A stretch of DNA of 64,000 nt. It comes from Sphingomonadales bacterium. GTDB taxonomy: Bacteria; Pseudomonadota; Alphaproteobacteria; Sphingomonadales; Sphingomonadaceae. The DNA is taken from NCBI GenBank assembly GCA_016721875.1, contig JADKHG010000002.1:372001-436000 (forward strand), given 5' to 3'. The notes under the pieces are model-generated. The model searched no databases and was not told the origin of the DNA. It saw only the letters and a list, made by a program, of their open reading frames with translations. The translations under genes and the position numbers were made by a program. Shown in pieces: positions 1-8,219 of this stretch; position 1 is the stretch's first letter, and every line of letters starts with the position of its first letter.

Positions 1-32
1 CACTATTCGCAATCATAATTGTTGGGAGTTGC

Positions 33-167
33 ATGCGATACTCATGCGTCAATTGCGGCTTTAACATTGGCAATAAATACGGAAACATTTTCAAGTTTGG
101 CGAGTGGCTAAATCAGGTTGATCAATGCTCGAAATGTGGAAATCCGATTTATGAAAGGCGAAGTTAG
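33..167 (+). CDS. Tiny zinc-ribbon protein, or 3' end of a longer gene
   Basis: This 44-residue reading frame carries two CxxC pairs, C5-x2-C8 and C32-x2-C35, each followed by Gly, which is the layout of a zinc ribbon. The frame is open back to the first base of the window with hydrophobic codons (LFAIIIVGSC) before the ATG, so it may be the C-terminal end of a longer, possibly membrane-anchored protein. It ends at TAG 165-167, just upstream of the tmRNA gene on the same strand. Function is unknown. The paired cysteines are the only evidence that it is real; base composition is lower in GC than its neighbours. Confidence 0.4.
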   Translation: MRYSCVNCGFNIGNKYGNIFKFGEWLNQVDQCSKCGNPIYERRS

Positions 168-210
168 CGCCTTCACTTCCCATTCACCAAAAAACGCCTA
201 TATAGGACGC

Positions 211-480
211 GTCCGGTTCGCCGGACTATGGCGATAAATTGCGGTGTGCAATAGATGCAGCGGACCCGGGGGCGGTACCCGGCAGCTCCACCATATCTTT
301 CGGGAAACCGGGAGTTCTGACGGGGCTGAACTAGGATCGACGTGCGTTGAAAAGCATTGTTTTTGCCCGGCATGAATAAGCCGTGAAATGGTTCAAAACT
401 CATAAGTGCCAACGATAACGAAGCACTTGCTCTCGCAGCGTAATTTTGGGCCTCACGGTCTAGAATTATTCTAACAGAAC
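211..480 (+). ncRNA. ssrA: Circularly permuted two-piece tmRNA (ssrA)
   Basis: tmRNA rescues stalled ribosomes together with SmpB (encoded at 29996). The acceptor piece comes first (about 211-293) and ends in discriminator A290 and CCA 291-293. Its CAGCTCC (283-289) pairs with GGGGCTG (322-328), the 5' end of the coding piece, giving a 7-bp acceptor stem. A T-stem CCGGG/CCCGG (266-270/278-282) closes a 7-base loop. A short linker (294-321) separates the pieces, as in alphaproteobacterial precursors. The tag frame begins at resume codon GCC 408-410 and encodes ANDNEALALAA, stop TAA 441-443. A GTCCGG-TTCG-CCGGAC hairpin (211-226) starts the acceptor side, and a TATATA -10-like box lies at 199-204. 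The exact 5' and 3' ends are not defined; the end at 480 is approximate. Confidence 0.93.
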
Positions 481-492
481 GCGGCCGAGCCG

Positions 493-633
493 GCCGGGCA
501 ACAGAAAGGTCACAGCGGCACGGGGGGCGCCGGGCAACAGAAGCCCCCTACCTCCCCAAGCATTTTCAGGAAAAGTGGAACCGGTTTTCCGGTTCGAAAA
601 TGCGCCAACTAGTGACTCCGCCGGGCAATAGAA
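493..633 (+). repeat. Three short direct repeats, GCCGGGCAAYAGAA
   Basis: A 14-base word occurs three times downstream of ssrA: 493-506 and 529-542 are identical, and 620-633 has T for C at one position. Spacings are 36 and 91 bases between starts. The interval holds no convincing gene. The first two copies sit in very GC-rich sequence that could also form the ssrA transcription end. Function is unknown. Confidence 0.5.
560..604. repeat. REP-like imperfect palindrome
   Basis: A perfect 7-bp inner hairpin, GAACCGG-TTTT-CCGGTTC (578-595), is enclosed by an outer stem GCATTTTC (560-567) with GAAAATGC (596-603), leaving a 10-base bulge on the left arm. This architecture, with AAAAGTGGAACCGGTTTTCCG at its core, resembles the short interspersed palindromes common in intergenic DNA of alphaproteobacteria. 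I saw no second copy in this window, so the family assignment rests on recall of the motif. Confidence 0.6.
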
Positions 634-684
634 TTCGGGGACGTTATTTTTGTTAATTGAGATTTCGGTTGAGGCTTTCGGCCC

Positions 685-909
685 TCAATCCACCCCGAAT
701 TGCTGGTGATATTCCACCGCTTGCAGCATCTTCGCCGAGGCGACAAACACGGCACCGGTGCATAATGCCATGAAAACCCAGCCAATCCGTCCGGGATATT
801 GCACCATATAATCCTGCCCCCGCTTCACCGCGCCAAGTGCAAGCGGATAGGTGATAAGGAAGACCTCTACCTTGGTCTTGATCTGGAACAGGCGGGCGAG
901 TTTTTTCAT
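685..909 (-). CDS. Small conserved-looking membrane protein
   Basis: This 74-residue protein begins with basic and mixed residues (MKKLARLFQ), followed by two hydrophobic stretches, at about residues 16-27 and 43-60, which could be membrane segments. It has no motif I can tie to a function. A 267-base alternative frame overlaps the same DNA on the same strand but has no hydrophobic pattern, so I prefer this frame. The gene stands alone between the ssrA region and astB, with a weak ribosome binding site. I recall similar short proteins in sphingomonads but cannot name a family. Confidence 0.6.
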   Translation of the reverse strand: MKKLARLFQIKTKVEVFLITYPLALGAVKRGQDYMVQYPGRIGWVFMALCTGAVFVASAKMLQAVEYHQQFGVD

Positions 910-1003
910 AGGTTAACAAATATACCGCAAAGCTCGTGCCAGTTCAGCATTTCCGCGGCTTGCGATGGTTAACGCAGGTTGATTTTGTAAAGCTTTTCGA
1001 CGG

Positions 1004-2257
1004 TCATGCCAGTGCGGACAAATCGCAGGCTTTCAGTAAGGCTGAACGCGCCGATTGAACCTGTGCGATGAGATCGGGATCACCCAGTTGATCGGGCGCA
1101 ATGGACTCGGGCCAGTGCGCGGCAATCACCTCTGCTATGCGGTCAAGCTTGGCATCATCGGCGATGAAGCGAGCATCGACCGTTGCGGGGTCGGCGACGA
1201 CGCGCAAACGCAGGCAAGCGGGGCCGCCGCCATTGGCCATGGATTGCCGCACATCGACTGGCACAAGGCGTCGGATCGGGCCGTTGCCCGCCACCATTTC
1301 CTCCAGCCAGCCCCAGACACGCGGGTTCGATTGCGCCTCGGTCGGCAGGATCAAGGCCATCCCGCCATCGGGCAAAGTCACAAGCTGGGCGTTGAACAAA
1401 TAGCTTTGGATCGCGTCGGCCAGGCTGACTCGGTCAGCGGGGACGATGACGATCTCGGCCTCGGGCAGTTTGGCGCGGATCGCGGCGTAGGTTGCTTCGG
1501 GCTCTTCAAACGCCTGTTCGTGGGTGAACAGCACGCGTTCGTTGGCGACCGCGACAACATCATTGTGGAAGGCACCGGCGGCAATTGCGACTTCTGCCTG
1601 TTGCACGAACAGGGTCCGCTCCGGATCAAGGCGATGCGCGCGCGCAATGGCCTTCGATGCCTCGACATGTTGGCGGGCAGGGAAGGGGCCACCCGATTTG
1701 CCGTAAACAAAGATTTCCAAGCCAGCTTCGCCATGCGACGGACACAGTCGCATGAAATTGGCGGCACCTTCGTCGCCAAAGGGTGCAGGAACGGGACCGT
1801 GAACCGCAAAATGCCGTTCATCGGCAAAGGCCAGTCTCAACTGGGCAAGCGTTCCGCTCCATTCATGGCTGCGATGTGCCATCGTCAACAGATTCGCCGC
1901 CGACAAATGGCATTTGCCATCAGCGCTATCGGGGGCGGGAGAAACTGTCGCGGCGTTCGCCGCCCACATTGCCGATGCCGAAAAAGCGGCGGCACGGATA
2001 TGTGGTTCGGCGTTTGCCATATCGGTCGCTAAACCCGCCAGCCACGCCTTGTTCGGCCTGTCGAGCGGCATGAAAAATCCCTGCGCCAGTCCCAGCCGCA
2101 AATTTGCGCGCATCTTCTCGATACCCTGCAATGCCGCTGCGCGCGGCTGTGACATCGCGCCTGCATTGTTGGCAGAGGCCAGATTGCCCGGGCTCAGACC
2201 CGCATAATTGTGGCTGGGGCCAATGATGCCGTCAAAATTAATCTCGACCAACGCCAT
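1004..2257 (-). CDS. astB: N-succinylarginine dihydrolase
   Basis: AstB hydrolyses N2-succinylarginine to succinylornithine, CO2 and ammonia, the second step of arginine catabolism by the AST pathway. The 417-residue length is close to the E. coli enzyme, and the N-terminal INFDGIIGPSHNYAGLS motif is diagnostic. Family catalytic residues are visible: Glu163 in GDEGAAN, His231 in AFHND and Cys348 in NGGGPACLRL; the His-to-Cys spacing matches that of the E. coli enzyme. Its ATG overlaps the stop of the upstream GFA-domain gene by one base (TGATG), so the two are probably translationally coupled. astC, astD and astE are not in the window. Confidence 0.97.
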   Translation of the reverse strand: MALVEINFDGIIGPSHNYAGLSPGNLASANNAGAMSQPRAAALQGIEKMRANLRLGLAQGFFMPLDRPNKAWLAGLATDMANAEPHIRAAAFSASAMWAANAATVSPAPDSADGKCHLSAANLLTMAHRSHEWSGTLAQLRLAFADERHFAVHGPVPAPFGDEGAANFMRLCPSHGEAGLEIFVYGKSGGPFPARQHVEASKAIARAHRLDPERTLFVQQAEVAIAAGAFHNDVVAVANERVLFTHEQAFEEPEATYAAIRAKLPEAEIVIVPADRVSLADAIQSYLFNAQLVTLPDGGMALILPTEAQSNPRVWGWLEEMVAGNGPIRRLVPVDVRQSMANGGGPACLRLRVVADPATVDARFIADDAKLDRIAEVIAAHWPESIAPDQLGDPDLIAQVQSARSALLKACDLSALA

Positions 2258-2670
2258 CAGTCATAATGCTCCACATCATCGCCCACTATTGTCACCCATT
2301 TGTGCATCCGTTCTTCGTAAACCGAATATTCGGGAGGCGGAAAATCCGGATCGGCAAAGGCACCGATCGCAATTGCAGTGACGCCGGGCATATCGTCGTG
2401 GACGTAGCTGACCGTTGATCCGCATTCAGTGCAAAAACGGAAAATTGCAGTCGCGCCGCTTTCGCCGACGCACGACCAAAGCTTGCTCTCGCCCGAGATG
2501 CTCACATTGGCATCGGACCAGCGCGCCTGCGCTGCAAAGGCGCTGCCGCTGCGTCTTTTGCAATTAAGGCAGTGGCATACGGATATGCGGACTGGCTCGC
2601 CGGTCACCACCGCGCGCAATTGGCCGCAGCGGCATTGCGCAGTGCGCTCGACTGCATTTTCGCTTACCAT
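2257..2670 (-). CDS. GFA/CENP-V-type zinc protein inside the ast operon
   Basis: This 137-residue protein has the glutathione-dependent formaldehyde-activating (GFA/CENP-V) zinc fold. Cysteines C13-x-C15, C32-x-C34-x2-C37 and C80-x2-C83 fit its two zinc sites. Members bind or turn over S-hydroxymethylglutathione-like thiol adducts, but most, including this one, have no proven substrate. Its start overlaps the end of astA by 7 bases and its stop overlaps the astB start, so it is embedded in the arginine operon. A role in handling a reactive by-product of the pathway is possible, but that is inference from position only. Confidence 0.85.
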   Translation of the reverse strand: MVSENAVERTAQCRCGQLRAVVTGEPVRISVCHCLNCKRRSGSAFAAQARWSDANVSISGESKLWSCVGESGATAIFRFCTECGSTVSYVHDDMPGVTAIAIGAFADPDFPPPEYSVYEERMHKWVTIVGDDVEHYD

Positions 2671-3695
2671 CGCGGCACTTGGGTCAGGCTGTCTCCAACC
2701 GATAAGCCTAGAATTGCCGCGCTAACCTCATCAATGGCGACGCCGCCATCACGCGGTTCGGTCCAGCCGTAAGAGGCTCTGAAGTCTTCAAATTGGCCGA
2801 TTGCCACCAGCATCTTATTGCCAGCAATATGCTCGCCAAGTTGCTCGGTGATTTCGACGATGGTTACCTCCTCCGACTCACGCACGCTCCTGATCTGGTC
2901 GGTTCGCACTGTCATCGTCGGGCCGCCATCGAAAATATCGATATAATTTTCCCAAGCGAAGCCTTCCTCTTCCAGCATCCGCATTGCTGCGCGACCGGTG
3001 GGATGAGGGACGCCGATAACCGCACGCGCGCTTTCGGGCAGCATTGCGATATAGACGGGATGTTTGGGCATCAAATCCGCGATGAACTGGTTACCAAATT
3101 TGGCGTTGAATTCATCAGCATCCTGAAAATTCATGCCGAAAAACCGTCCAGCAACACCGTCCCAAAAGGGAGATCCACCGGCTTCATCGATGACGCCGCG
3201 CAGTTCGGCGAGTGTCCGGTCGCCAAAGCGATTGCGATGTTTTCGGATGAAAAGATAGCGGCTGCGCGCGATCAGCAGGCCCAGTCCACTGGCGCGCTCG
3301 CCGGGATGGAGGAACAGTCCGCCGACTTCGGTTGTGCCTTCGAGATCGGTTGAAAGATTGAGGATATCCGCGCGAAACGTGCGCCCCAATTCCTCGCTGT
3401 GCTGGGTAAGTGCACCAATGCGATAGCTGTAAAACGGCCATTTCTGACCCACAGAGGAGAAAATCTGGCACGTTCCGCGCACTTCACCGGTGGTGGTGTT
3501 TTCGAGGACGAAGACGAACAGATCGTCGGCCACATCTTCACCAGTCCTGCTGAAACCAGCAGCGGATCGCTCTAGCTTGGTGGTTAAGGCCTTCCGGTCA
3601 GGCGGTAGATTGGTAAAGCCGCCCCCGGTGCGTTTTGCCATTTCGTACATCGGTTGCAGGTCCGACAAACGTGCCGGACGTATAATATGCGTCAT
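2664..3695 (-). CDS. astA: Arginine N-succinyltransferase
   Basis: AstA transfers succinyl from succinyl-CoA to the alpha-amino group of arginine, the first step of the AST pathway. The 343-residue protein matches the single-subunit family in length and has the N-terminal GNAT-like signature (IIRPARLSDLQPMYEMAKRTG) and the conserved TNLPPDR segment. Later family blocks include GGLFLHPGERASGLG and the region around FWDGVAGRFFGMNFQDAD. Its ATG overlaps the stop of the M20 hydrolase gene by 4 bases (ATGA), and it overlaps the GFA gene downstream, so hydrolase-astA-GFA-astB is one tight operon. Confidence 0.95.
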   Translation of the reverse strand: MTHIIRPARLSDLQPMYEMAKRTGGGFTNLPPDRKALTTKLERSAAGFSRTGEDVADDLFVFVLENTTTGEVRGTCQIFSSVGQKWPFYSYRIGALTQHSEELGRTFRADILNLSTDLEGTTEVGGLFLHPGERASGLGLLIARSRYLFIRKHRNRFGDRTLAELRGVIDEAGGSPFWDGVAGRFFGMNFQDADEFNAKFGNQFIADLMPKHPVYIAMLPESARAVIGVPHPTGRAAMRMLEEEGFAWENYIDIFDGGPTMTVRTDQIRSVRESEEVTIVEITEQLGEHIAGNKMLVAIGQFEDFRASYGWTEPRDGGVAIDEVSAAILGLSVGDSLTQVPRW

Positions 3696-4903
3696 ATAGC
3701 CCCTTTTTCAGCGATCCGCAGCAGAGTCAGCGCGGACAATTGCGCGCGTTCGACCAGGCTTTCGGGTATCAGATATTCTTCTGCGCTGTGAATTGCCCCG
3801 CCGCGCACGCCCAGTGTATCGACGACGGGTATTCCGCACGCCGCAATATTATTGCCATCGCACACCCCGCCGGACGGTTTCCAACTGATGTGTTGCCCCA
3901 AGGCCTCACCGCAATCGCGTACCAGGGCAAACAGACGTTCTGCCGCTGGATCGAGCGGTTTTGGCGGCCGGTTGAAACTGCCGTGCCGGTGAATGGATAC
4001 GTCATGTTCTTTTTCAACAAAGGCAATTATCTTATTGATTTCATTGTCTGCATGGCTTTGCAGCTCGGGCGTAGCTGGCCGCAAATTGACGCGCAGCACG
4101 GCCTGATCGGGGACAACATTGTTCGGGCTGCCACCGTCGATTTTGGCGGGGTTGACGGTCAGACCATCGCGGGTCAGCGCCTTGAGCCGCAATGCAAGGT
4201 CCGCCGCCGCCAGCAAGGCATTGCGGCCATCCTGAGGGTTGCGGCCTGCATGTGCGCTGCGACCGGCGACGATGATCGAAAAATTGCCGCTGCCGGGCCT
4301 TGCTCCGGCCAATGTCCCATCGGGGAACGCGGAAGGCTCATAAGTCAGCGCCGCCAATTTTCCTTTTGCCAGCGTAGCAATCAATGCAGCGGACGAGGCC
4401 GAACCAGTTTCCTCATCGCTGTTGATCATGACCTGATAACCGGCGCGATGAAATTCCGGCACAGAGTCGGCTGCAGATAGAGCCGCGAGCATAACCGCGA
4501 TTCCGCCCTTCATATCCGCTACGCCGGGACCATTAAGTGTGCCGTCATTGCACCATTTCTGCTCCTGAAACGGATGATCGACTGGAAAAACCGTGTCCAT
4601 GTGACCGGTTAGCAGTATCTGTATCGGTGCGTCAGGACGCACAGTGCAGACCAGATGGCGGCCATGCTCTAGCGCGACGAGGCTACCATCGGCCAATACC
4701 CGCTCGACCGGCGCTGGTTCGACCAGTTCGACATGACCGTGAAGCGAAGAAAAGGCGTCGGCCAACAGGCTCGCGGTTGAGGATAGGCCCTTCAGATTGC
4801 CGGTACCGCTGTTGATTCCGGCCCAGATTTGAACCTGTGCCAGCATCCGGTCATGGTCGGGCCGCTCGAGTGCGGCCAGTTCGACAGGCGAAAGCGGTTG
4901 CAT
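3692..4903 (-). CDS. M20 family metallopeptidase/hydrolase of the ast operon
   Basis: This 403-residue protein is a dinuclear zinc amidohydrolase of the M20/ArgE/carboxypeptidase G2 group. Metal and catalytic residues are visible: His101 and Asp103 in TGHMDTVF, Asp130 in GPGVADMKGG, Glu164-Glu165 in SDEETGS, a dimerisation-domain His in RSAHAGRNP and a C-terminal ligand in AIHSAEEYL. It leads the operon containing astA and astB. Release of an amino acid from an acylated or peptide substrate that feeds the pathway is plausible, but the substrate is unknown. It is not AstE, which belongs to a different (M14-like) family. Confidence 0.88.
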   Translation of the reverse strand: MQPLSPVELAALERPDHDRMLAQVQIWAGINSGTGNLKGLSSTASLLADAFSSLHGHVELVEPAPVERVLADGSLVALEHGRHLVCTVRPDAPIQILLTGHMDTVFPVDHPFQEQKWCNDGTLNGPGVADMKGGIAVMLAALSAADSVPEFHRAGYQVMINSDEETGSASSAALIATLAKGKLAALTYEPSAFPDGTLAGARPGSGNFSIIVAGRSAHAGRNPQDGRNALLAAADLALRLKALTRDGLTVNPAKIDGGSPNNVVPDQAVLRVNLRPATPELQSHADNEINKIIAFVEKEHDVSIHRHGSFNRPPKPLDPAAERLFALVRDCGEALGQHISWKPSGGVCDGNNIAACGIPVVDTLGVRGGAIHSAEEYLIPESLVERAQLSALTLLRIAEKGAI

Positions 4904-4941
4904 TTGATGCCTCTAGCGCGGGCGGCCTCATTGCGCCACCC

Positions 4942-5768
4942 CTAGCGGACAGTTTCAAATACCTTTGCCAGTTCAACCCATTCGGGAATATCAAGCGTTT
5001 CCGGACGGCGTTCGGCGGAAATACCAACCTGATCGAGTGCGTCGAGCGCCATTGGAATTGCTTTCAGGCTTTGGCGCAGCATTTTCCGGCGCTGACCAAA
5101 GGCCGCAGCGGTCAAGCCTTCCAAAGTCGCCATACGGACTCCCTCAGGTTGTACCGCTGGGACAATATGGATGACGGCGGACATCACCTTGGGCGGTGGT
5201 GTAAAGGCGCTGCGGTGCACAGGCATCGCAATGCGCGCTTCGCTGCGCCACTGCGCCAAGATTGCCAGACGCCCATAGGCATCGGTACCGGCTTTGGCGA
5301 CGATCCGGTCTGCAACTTCACGTTGAAACATTAGCGTAAGCGTGGTCCATGCCGGCGGCCAAGTCTCTCCGCTCAACCAGCCCACTGCGAGCGCAGTGCC
5401 AACATTATAGGGCAGGTTAGAGGCGATGTGGAATGGCTCGCCAATTTCCTTGGCGGGGTCGACCTTCATTGCATCGCCTTCGATCAGGCGCAACTGACCG
5501 GGGAAGGCATTGGACAGATCTTCCAGAGCGGGAAGGCAACGCCGATCACGTTCGACCGCGGTCACCTTGGCTCCAGCCCGCAATAGGGCGCGCGTGAGGC
5601 CTCCAGGACCGGGGCCGACTTCATAGACATGCTGGCCTTTTAATTTGCCCGGAATGGTTGCAATCCGGTCGAGCAATTGTTCGTCCAAAAGGAAATTTTG
5701 ACCCAACGCCTTGCTTGCGGACAGTCCGTGCAGCGCGATCACTTCGCGCAAGGGGGCAGGCTGGTCAT
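4942..5768 (-). CDS. rsmA: 16S rRNA dimethyladenosine transferase, start region frameshifted
   Basis: RsmA/KsgA dimethylates two adjacent adenines near the 3' end of 16S rRNA during small-subunit assembly. The SAM-binding motif EVGPGPGGLT and the catalytic motif NLPYNVGT are present, as is the N-terminal GQNFLLD block. The continuous frame begins only at a TTG (5751). An ATG at 5766-5768 overlaps the pdxA stop as ATGA and would give MTSLPP followed by LREVIALHGL, the usual family start, if the run of five G (5752-5756, plus strand) had one more base. I therefore place the start at 5768 with a one-base deletion. It is last in lptD-surA-pdxA-rsmA. Confidence 0.93.
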
Positions 5769-6784
5769 TCGGTTAGCGCGGCAAAGGATTCCCTGTTCCG
5801 GGCTGACTCTGCTGCCATTTTTATCGCCGCTATCATCGAATCCGGTCGTGCCTTGTTTTGGCCAGCGATGGCGAAAGCTGTGCCGTGATCGGGCGATGTC
5901 CGAATGATGGGCAGGCCCAGAGTGGTGTTAACCGCCTCATGGAAATACAGCGTCTTCAGCGGAATCAATGCCTGATCATGATAGGCACAAAGTGCGGCGT
6001 CATATTGCATCCGGGCTTCTTTGTGGAACATGGTGTCGGCGGGCAGTGGACCGATAATGTCATAGCCTTCCGCACGCAGCTCTGAAATGATCGGGCCAAA
6101 CAGGTCAATCTCCTCGCGTCCGATATTGCCATTTTCACCCGCATGGGGATTATAGCCAGCAATCGCAAGGCGTGGTTTTTCAATGGCGAAATCACGCTGC
6201 AGTCCCTTTGCGGTGGCGATGATGCGCTGCTTCACTAGACGGCAATCCAGTTTGTTTCGAACTTCGTTCAGCGGAATGTGGGTTGTCATCGGTACGACAC
6301 GCAAGTCGGGTCCGGCGAGCATCATGATGGCATTGCCGCGCTCAATACCACAGCGTTCCGCCACAAATTCGGTCTGGCCCGGATAGGTAAAGCCGATACC
6401 ATAAAGCTGCGCTTTCGACACCGGCCCAGTGACCAGACCCGAAGCCGTGCCGGAGCGAGCAAATCCCGTCGCTATTTCCAACGCCTGCAAAGCACAATGC
6501 GCGCCGTCGGCGTCGGGCGAACCCGGCACAATCGAGGCACATTCATGGACATGGAACACCGGTAGCGCATAGCGAAACCGGCGCCCGGCCTGATCGGGAT
6601 TGTCGATCCGGTCGATCGGTCCGCCCCAGTGGCGGGCAAAACTGTTGGCATCTCCGACAGCAAAAAACACCGGCAGATTATTGCGAATATGCGATTCCCA
6701 AGCCTTACCGATAATTTCGGGGCCAATACCAGCCGGGTCACCGCTGGAAACCGCCAGCGGCGCTTTAGGTGCTGGAGCGGACAT
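5765..6784 (-). CDS. pdxA: 4-hydroxythreonine-4-phosphate dehydrogenase
   Basis: PdxA oxidises 4-phosphohydroxy-L-threonine in the DXP-dependent pyridoxal phosphate pathway, using NAD and a divalent metal. The 339-residue protein opens with the family motif SSGDPAGIGPEI and contains the metal-site histidine segments MTTHIPL and AYHDQALIPLK, plus the C-terminal TSPDHGTAF block. The start overlaps the end of surA by one base, and the stop overlaps the presumed rsmA ATG, as expected for this conserved operon. Confidence 0.96.
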   Translation of the reverse strand: MSAPAPKAPLAVSSGDPAGIGPEIIGKAWESHIRNNLPVFFAVGDANSFARHWGGPIDRIDNPDQAGRRFRYALPVFHVHECASIVPGSPDADGAHCALQALEIATGFARSGTASGLVTGPVSKAQLYGIGFTYPGQTEFVAERCGIERGNAIMMLAGPDLRVVPMTTHIPLNEVRNKLDCRLVKQRIIATAKGLQRDFAIEKPRLAIAGYNPHAGENGNIGREEIDLFGPIISELRAEGYDIIGPLPADTMFHKEARMQYDAALCAYHDQALIPLKTLYFHEAVNTTLGLPIIRTSPDHGTAFAIAGQNKARPDSMIAAIKMAAESARNRESFAALTE

Positions 6785-8136
6785 TAATTATAGTCGATAA
6801 TCGCATCACGACGAAGGTCGCGCATATAGAGCTGCGCACGTTTGTTGACACGTTCATCTTCCAACCGCTGCATGATCTGGTCGAATGATTCCTGTGACGC
6901 CGCCTGCGGAGCATCGCGTCCACACAGCACAAAGACGCGGACGCCATCATCAATTGTTCCATAAGGCGGGGTCGATTGGCCAATAGGAAGTTCGAGCATC
7001 AATTGCTGAAGCGGTCCGGGCAAATCGCGAACCTTGATTCCGTCGCGGTTCACAACCGATGCACCAAGGCTTTGAGCAACCGCATCCGCAGTGCCGCAAC
7101 CGCGAATCTGTTGGGTATCGTCCGCAAATTTCTTGGCGATTGGACCCGCCTGTGCTTCGGATATGCCTTTGGGGAATTCGATCGCCAATTGCTTGAGCGA
7201 CAGCACCGAATCGCGGGGGTCGCTGGTGGCGACCTGACGCTTGTCGATCAGCAGCAGCAGAGAAATGCCTCCCGGCGCTGGAACGGCAACGATTTCATTT
7301 GTCTGCATTTGCGATGCTGCATTGGCCAACGCTGGTGGCAGTTGTTCCGGTCTTACCCAACCAAGATCGCCGCCGACCGGAGCCGTCGAGGCTTCCGAGA
7401 ATTGGCGCGCATAGGCGACGAACGACCCGCCTTGCTGGATCTGCTCCAGGATCTTTTTGGCATTTGCCAGCACCTGTTCCTGCGTCTCAGGGGTCGATGA
7501 CAAATAAATCTCACCCAGACGGTATTCGGTCGTGCCTTTGGTCGCATCAATCCGTTGTTGGATAGCGATCACTTCGTCGCTGCTGATATTGACGAAAGGC
7601 GTTACCTTGCGACCGAGCAAACGGCTCCATGTGATTTCGGCGCGAATCTGGCGCTTCAGCGAATCCGACGATGAGCCGATCGACTGTAGATATTTTTCGG
7701 TATCAACCGGGTTACGCTTGAAATTCTGCTGCGCGACCTGCGTGAAATAGCGGTCAACTTCGTCCTGCGTAACTTCGACCTCGTTTGCGGCTGCTTCCTG
7801 AATCTGAAGCGTTTCATCGATCAGATTGCTCAAAATCTGCGCGCGAAACCGTTCGATTTCTTCGGGCGGAAGCTTGCCGTCATTGGCTGTTACGATAAGC
7901 GCCAGCCGTTGGTCGACTTCGGTGCCGGTTATGATTTCGCCATTCACAACCGCTGTCGCGCGCCGCACATTGGGGTTGTTGGGCTTGAACAAGGTGCCCG
8001 CTGCGGGAATATCCAGCGCAGCCTCGGGAACGCTTTCATCCGACACAGTCTGGCTGATCGCGGGAGACAATGCGGCAAGCGCAACAACCGACGTCAGCAA
8101 GGCAAGGCGGGCAGTGATTTCATAGTCAACTTCCAA
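6784..8136 (-). CDS. surA: Periplasmic chaperone and peptidyl-prolyl isomerase
   Basis: SurA escorts outer-membrane proteins, including LptD encoded just upstream, through the periplasm. The protein has a signal peptide (ARLALLTSVVALAALSPAISQ), an N-terminal SurA domain (VVNGEIITGTEVDQRLAL) and a parvulin domain (from EYRLGEIYL through GGDLGWVRPEQLP). The only starts in the continuous frame are non-ATG (TTG at 8136). An ATG at 8121-8123 reads MK and would continue ITARLALL, a textbook signal peptide, if the AAA run (TTT at 8118-8120, plus strand) held one more base. A start-region indel is therefore likely, and the true start may be 8123. The start end is uncertain. Confidence 0.92.
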   Translation of the reverse strand: MEVDYEITARLALLTSVVALAALSPAISQTVSDESVPEAALDIPAAGTLFKPNNPNVRRATAVVNGEIITGTEVDQRLALIVTANDGKLPPEEIERFRAQILSNLIDETLQIQEAAANEVEVTQDEVDRYFTQVAQQNFKRNPVDTEKYLQSIGSSSDSLKRQIRAEITWSRLLGRKVTPFVNISSDEVIAIQQRIDATKGTTEYRLGEIYLSSTPETQEQVLANAKKILEQIQQGGSFVAYARQFSEASTAPVGGDLGWVRPEQLPPALANAASQMQTNEIVAVPAPGGISLLLLIDKRQVATSDPRDSVLSLKQLAIEFPKGISEAQAGPIAKKFADDTQQIRGCGTADAVAQSLGASVVNRDGIKVRDLPGPLQQLMLELPIGQSTPPYGTIDDGVRVFVLCGRDAPQAASQESFDQIMQRLEDERVNKRAQLYMRDLRRDAIIDYN

Positions 8137-8219
8137 AGCAATTGGTACGGAACGCGCCGCTAAAAGCCCTTCGGCTGAACGCTAGCTGAGCGGTTCTTTC
8201 CCCGGTTTCGCAATGCCTA

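Noticed and set aside
173..412. 79-residue antisense frame near the window start
   Set aside because: It lies wholly over the tmRNA gene on the other strand and has no family features.
653..919. 88-residue frame overlapping the small membrane protein
   Set aside because: It lacks hydrophobic segments and overlaps 685-909, which looks protein-like.
1004..4903. Missing astC, astD and astE
   Set aside because: The pathway genes are often scattered in sphingomonads; absence from a 64-kb window is no sign of loss.
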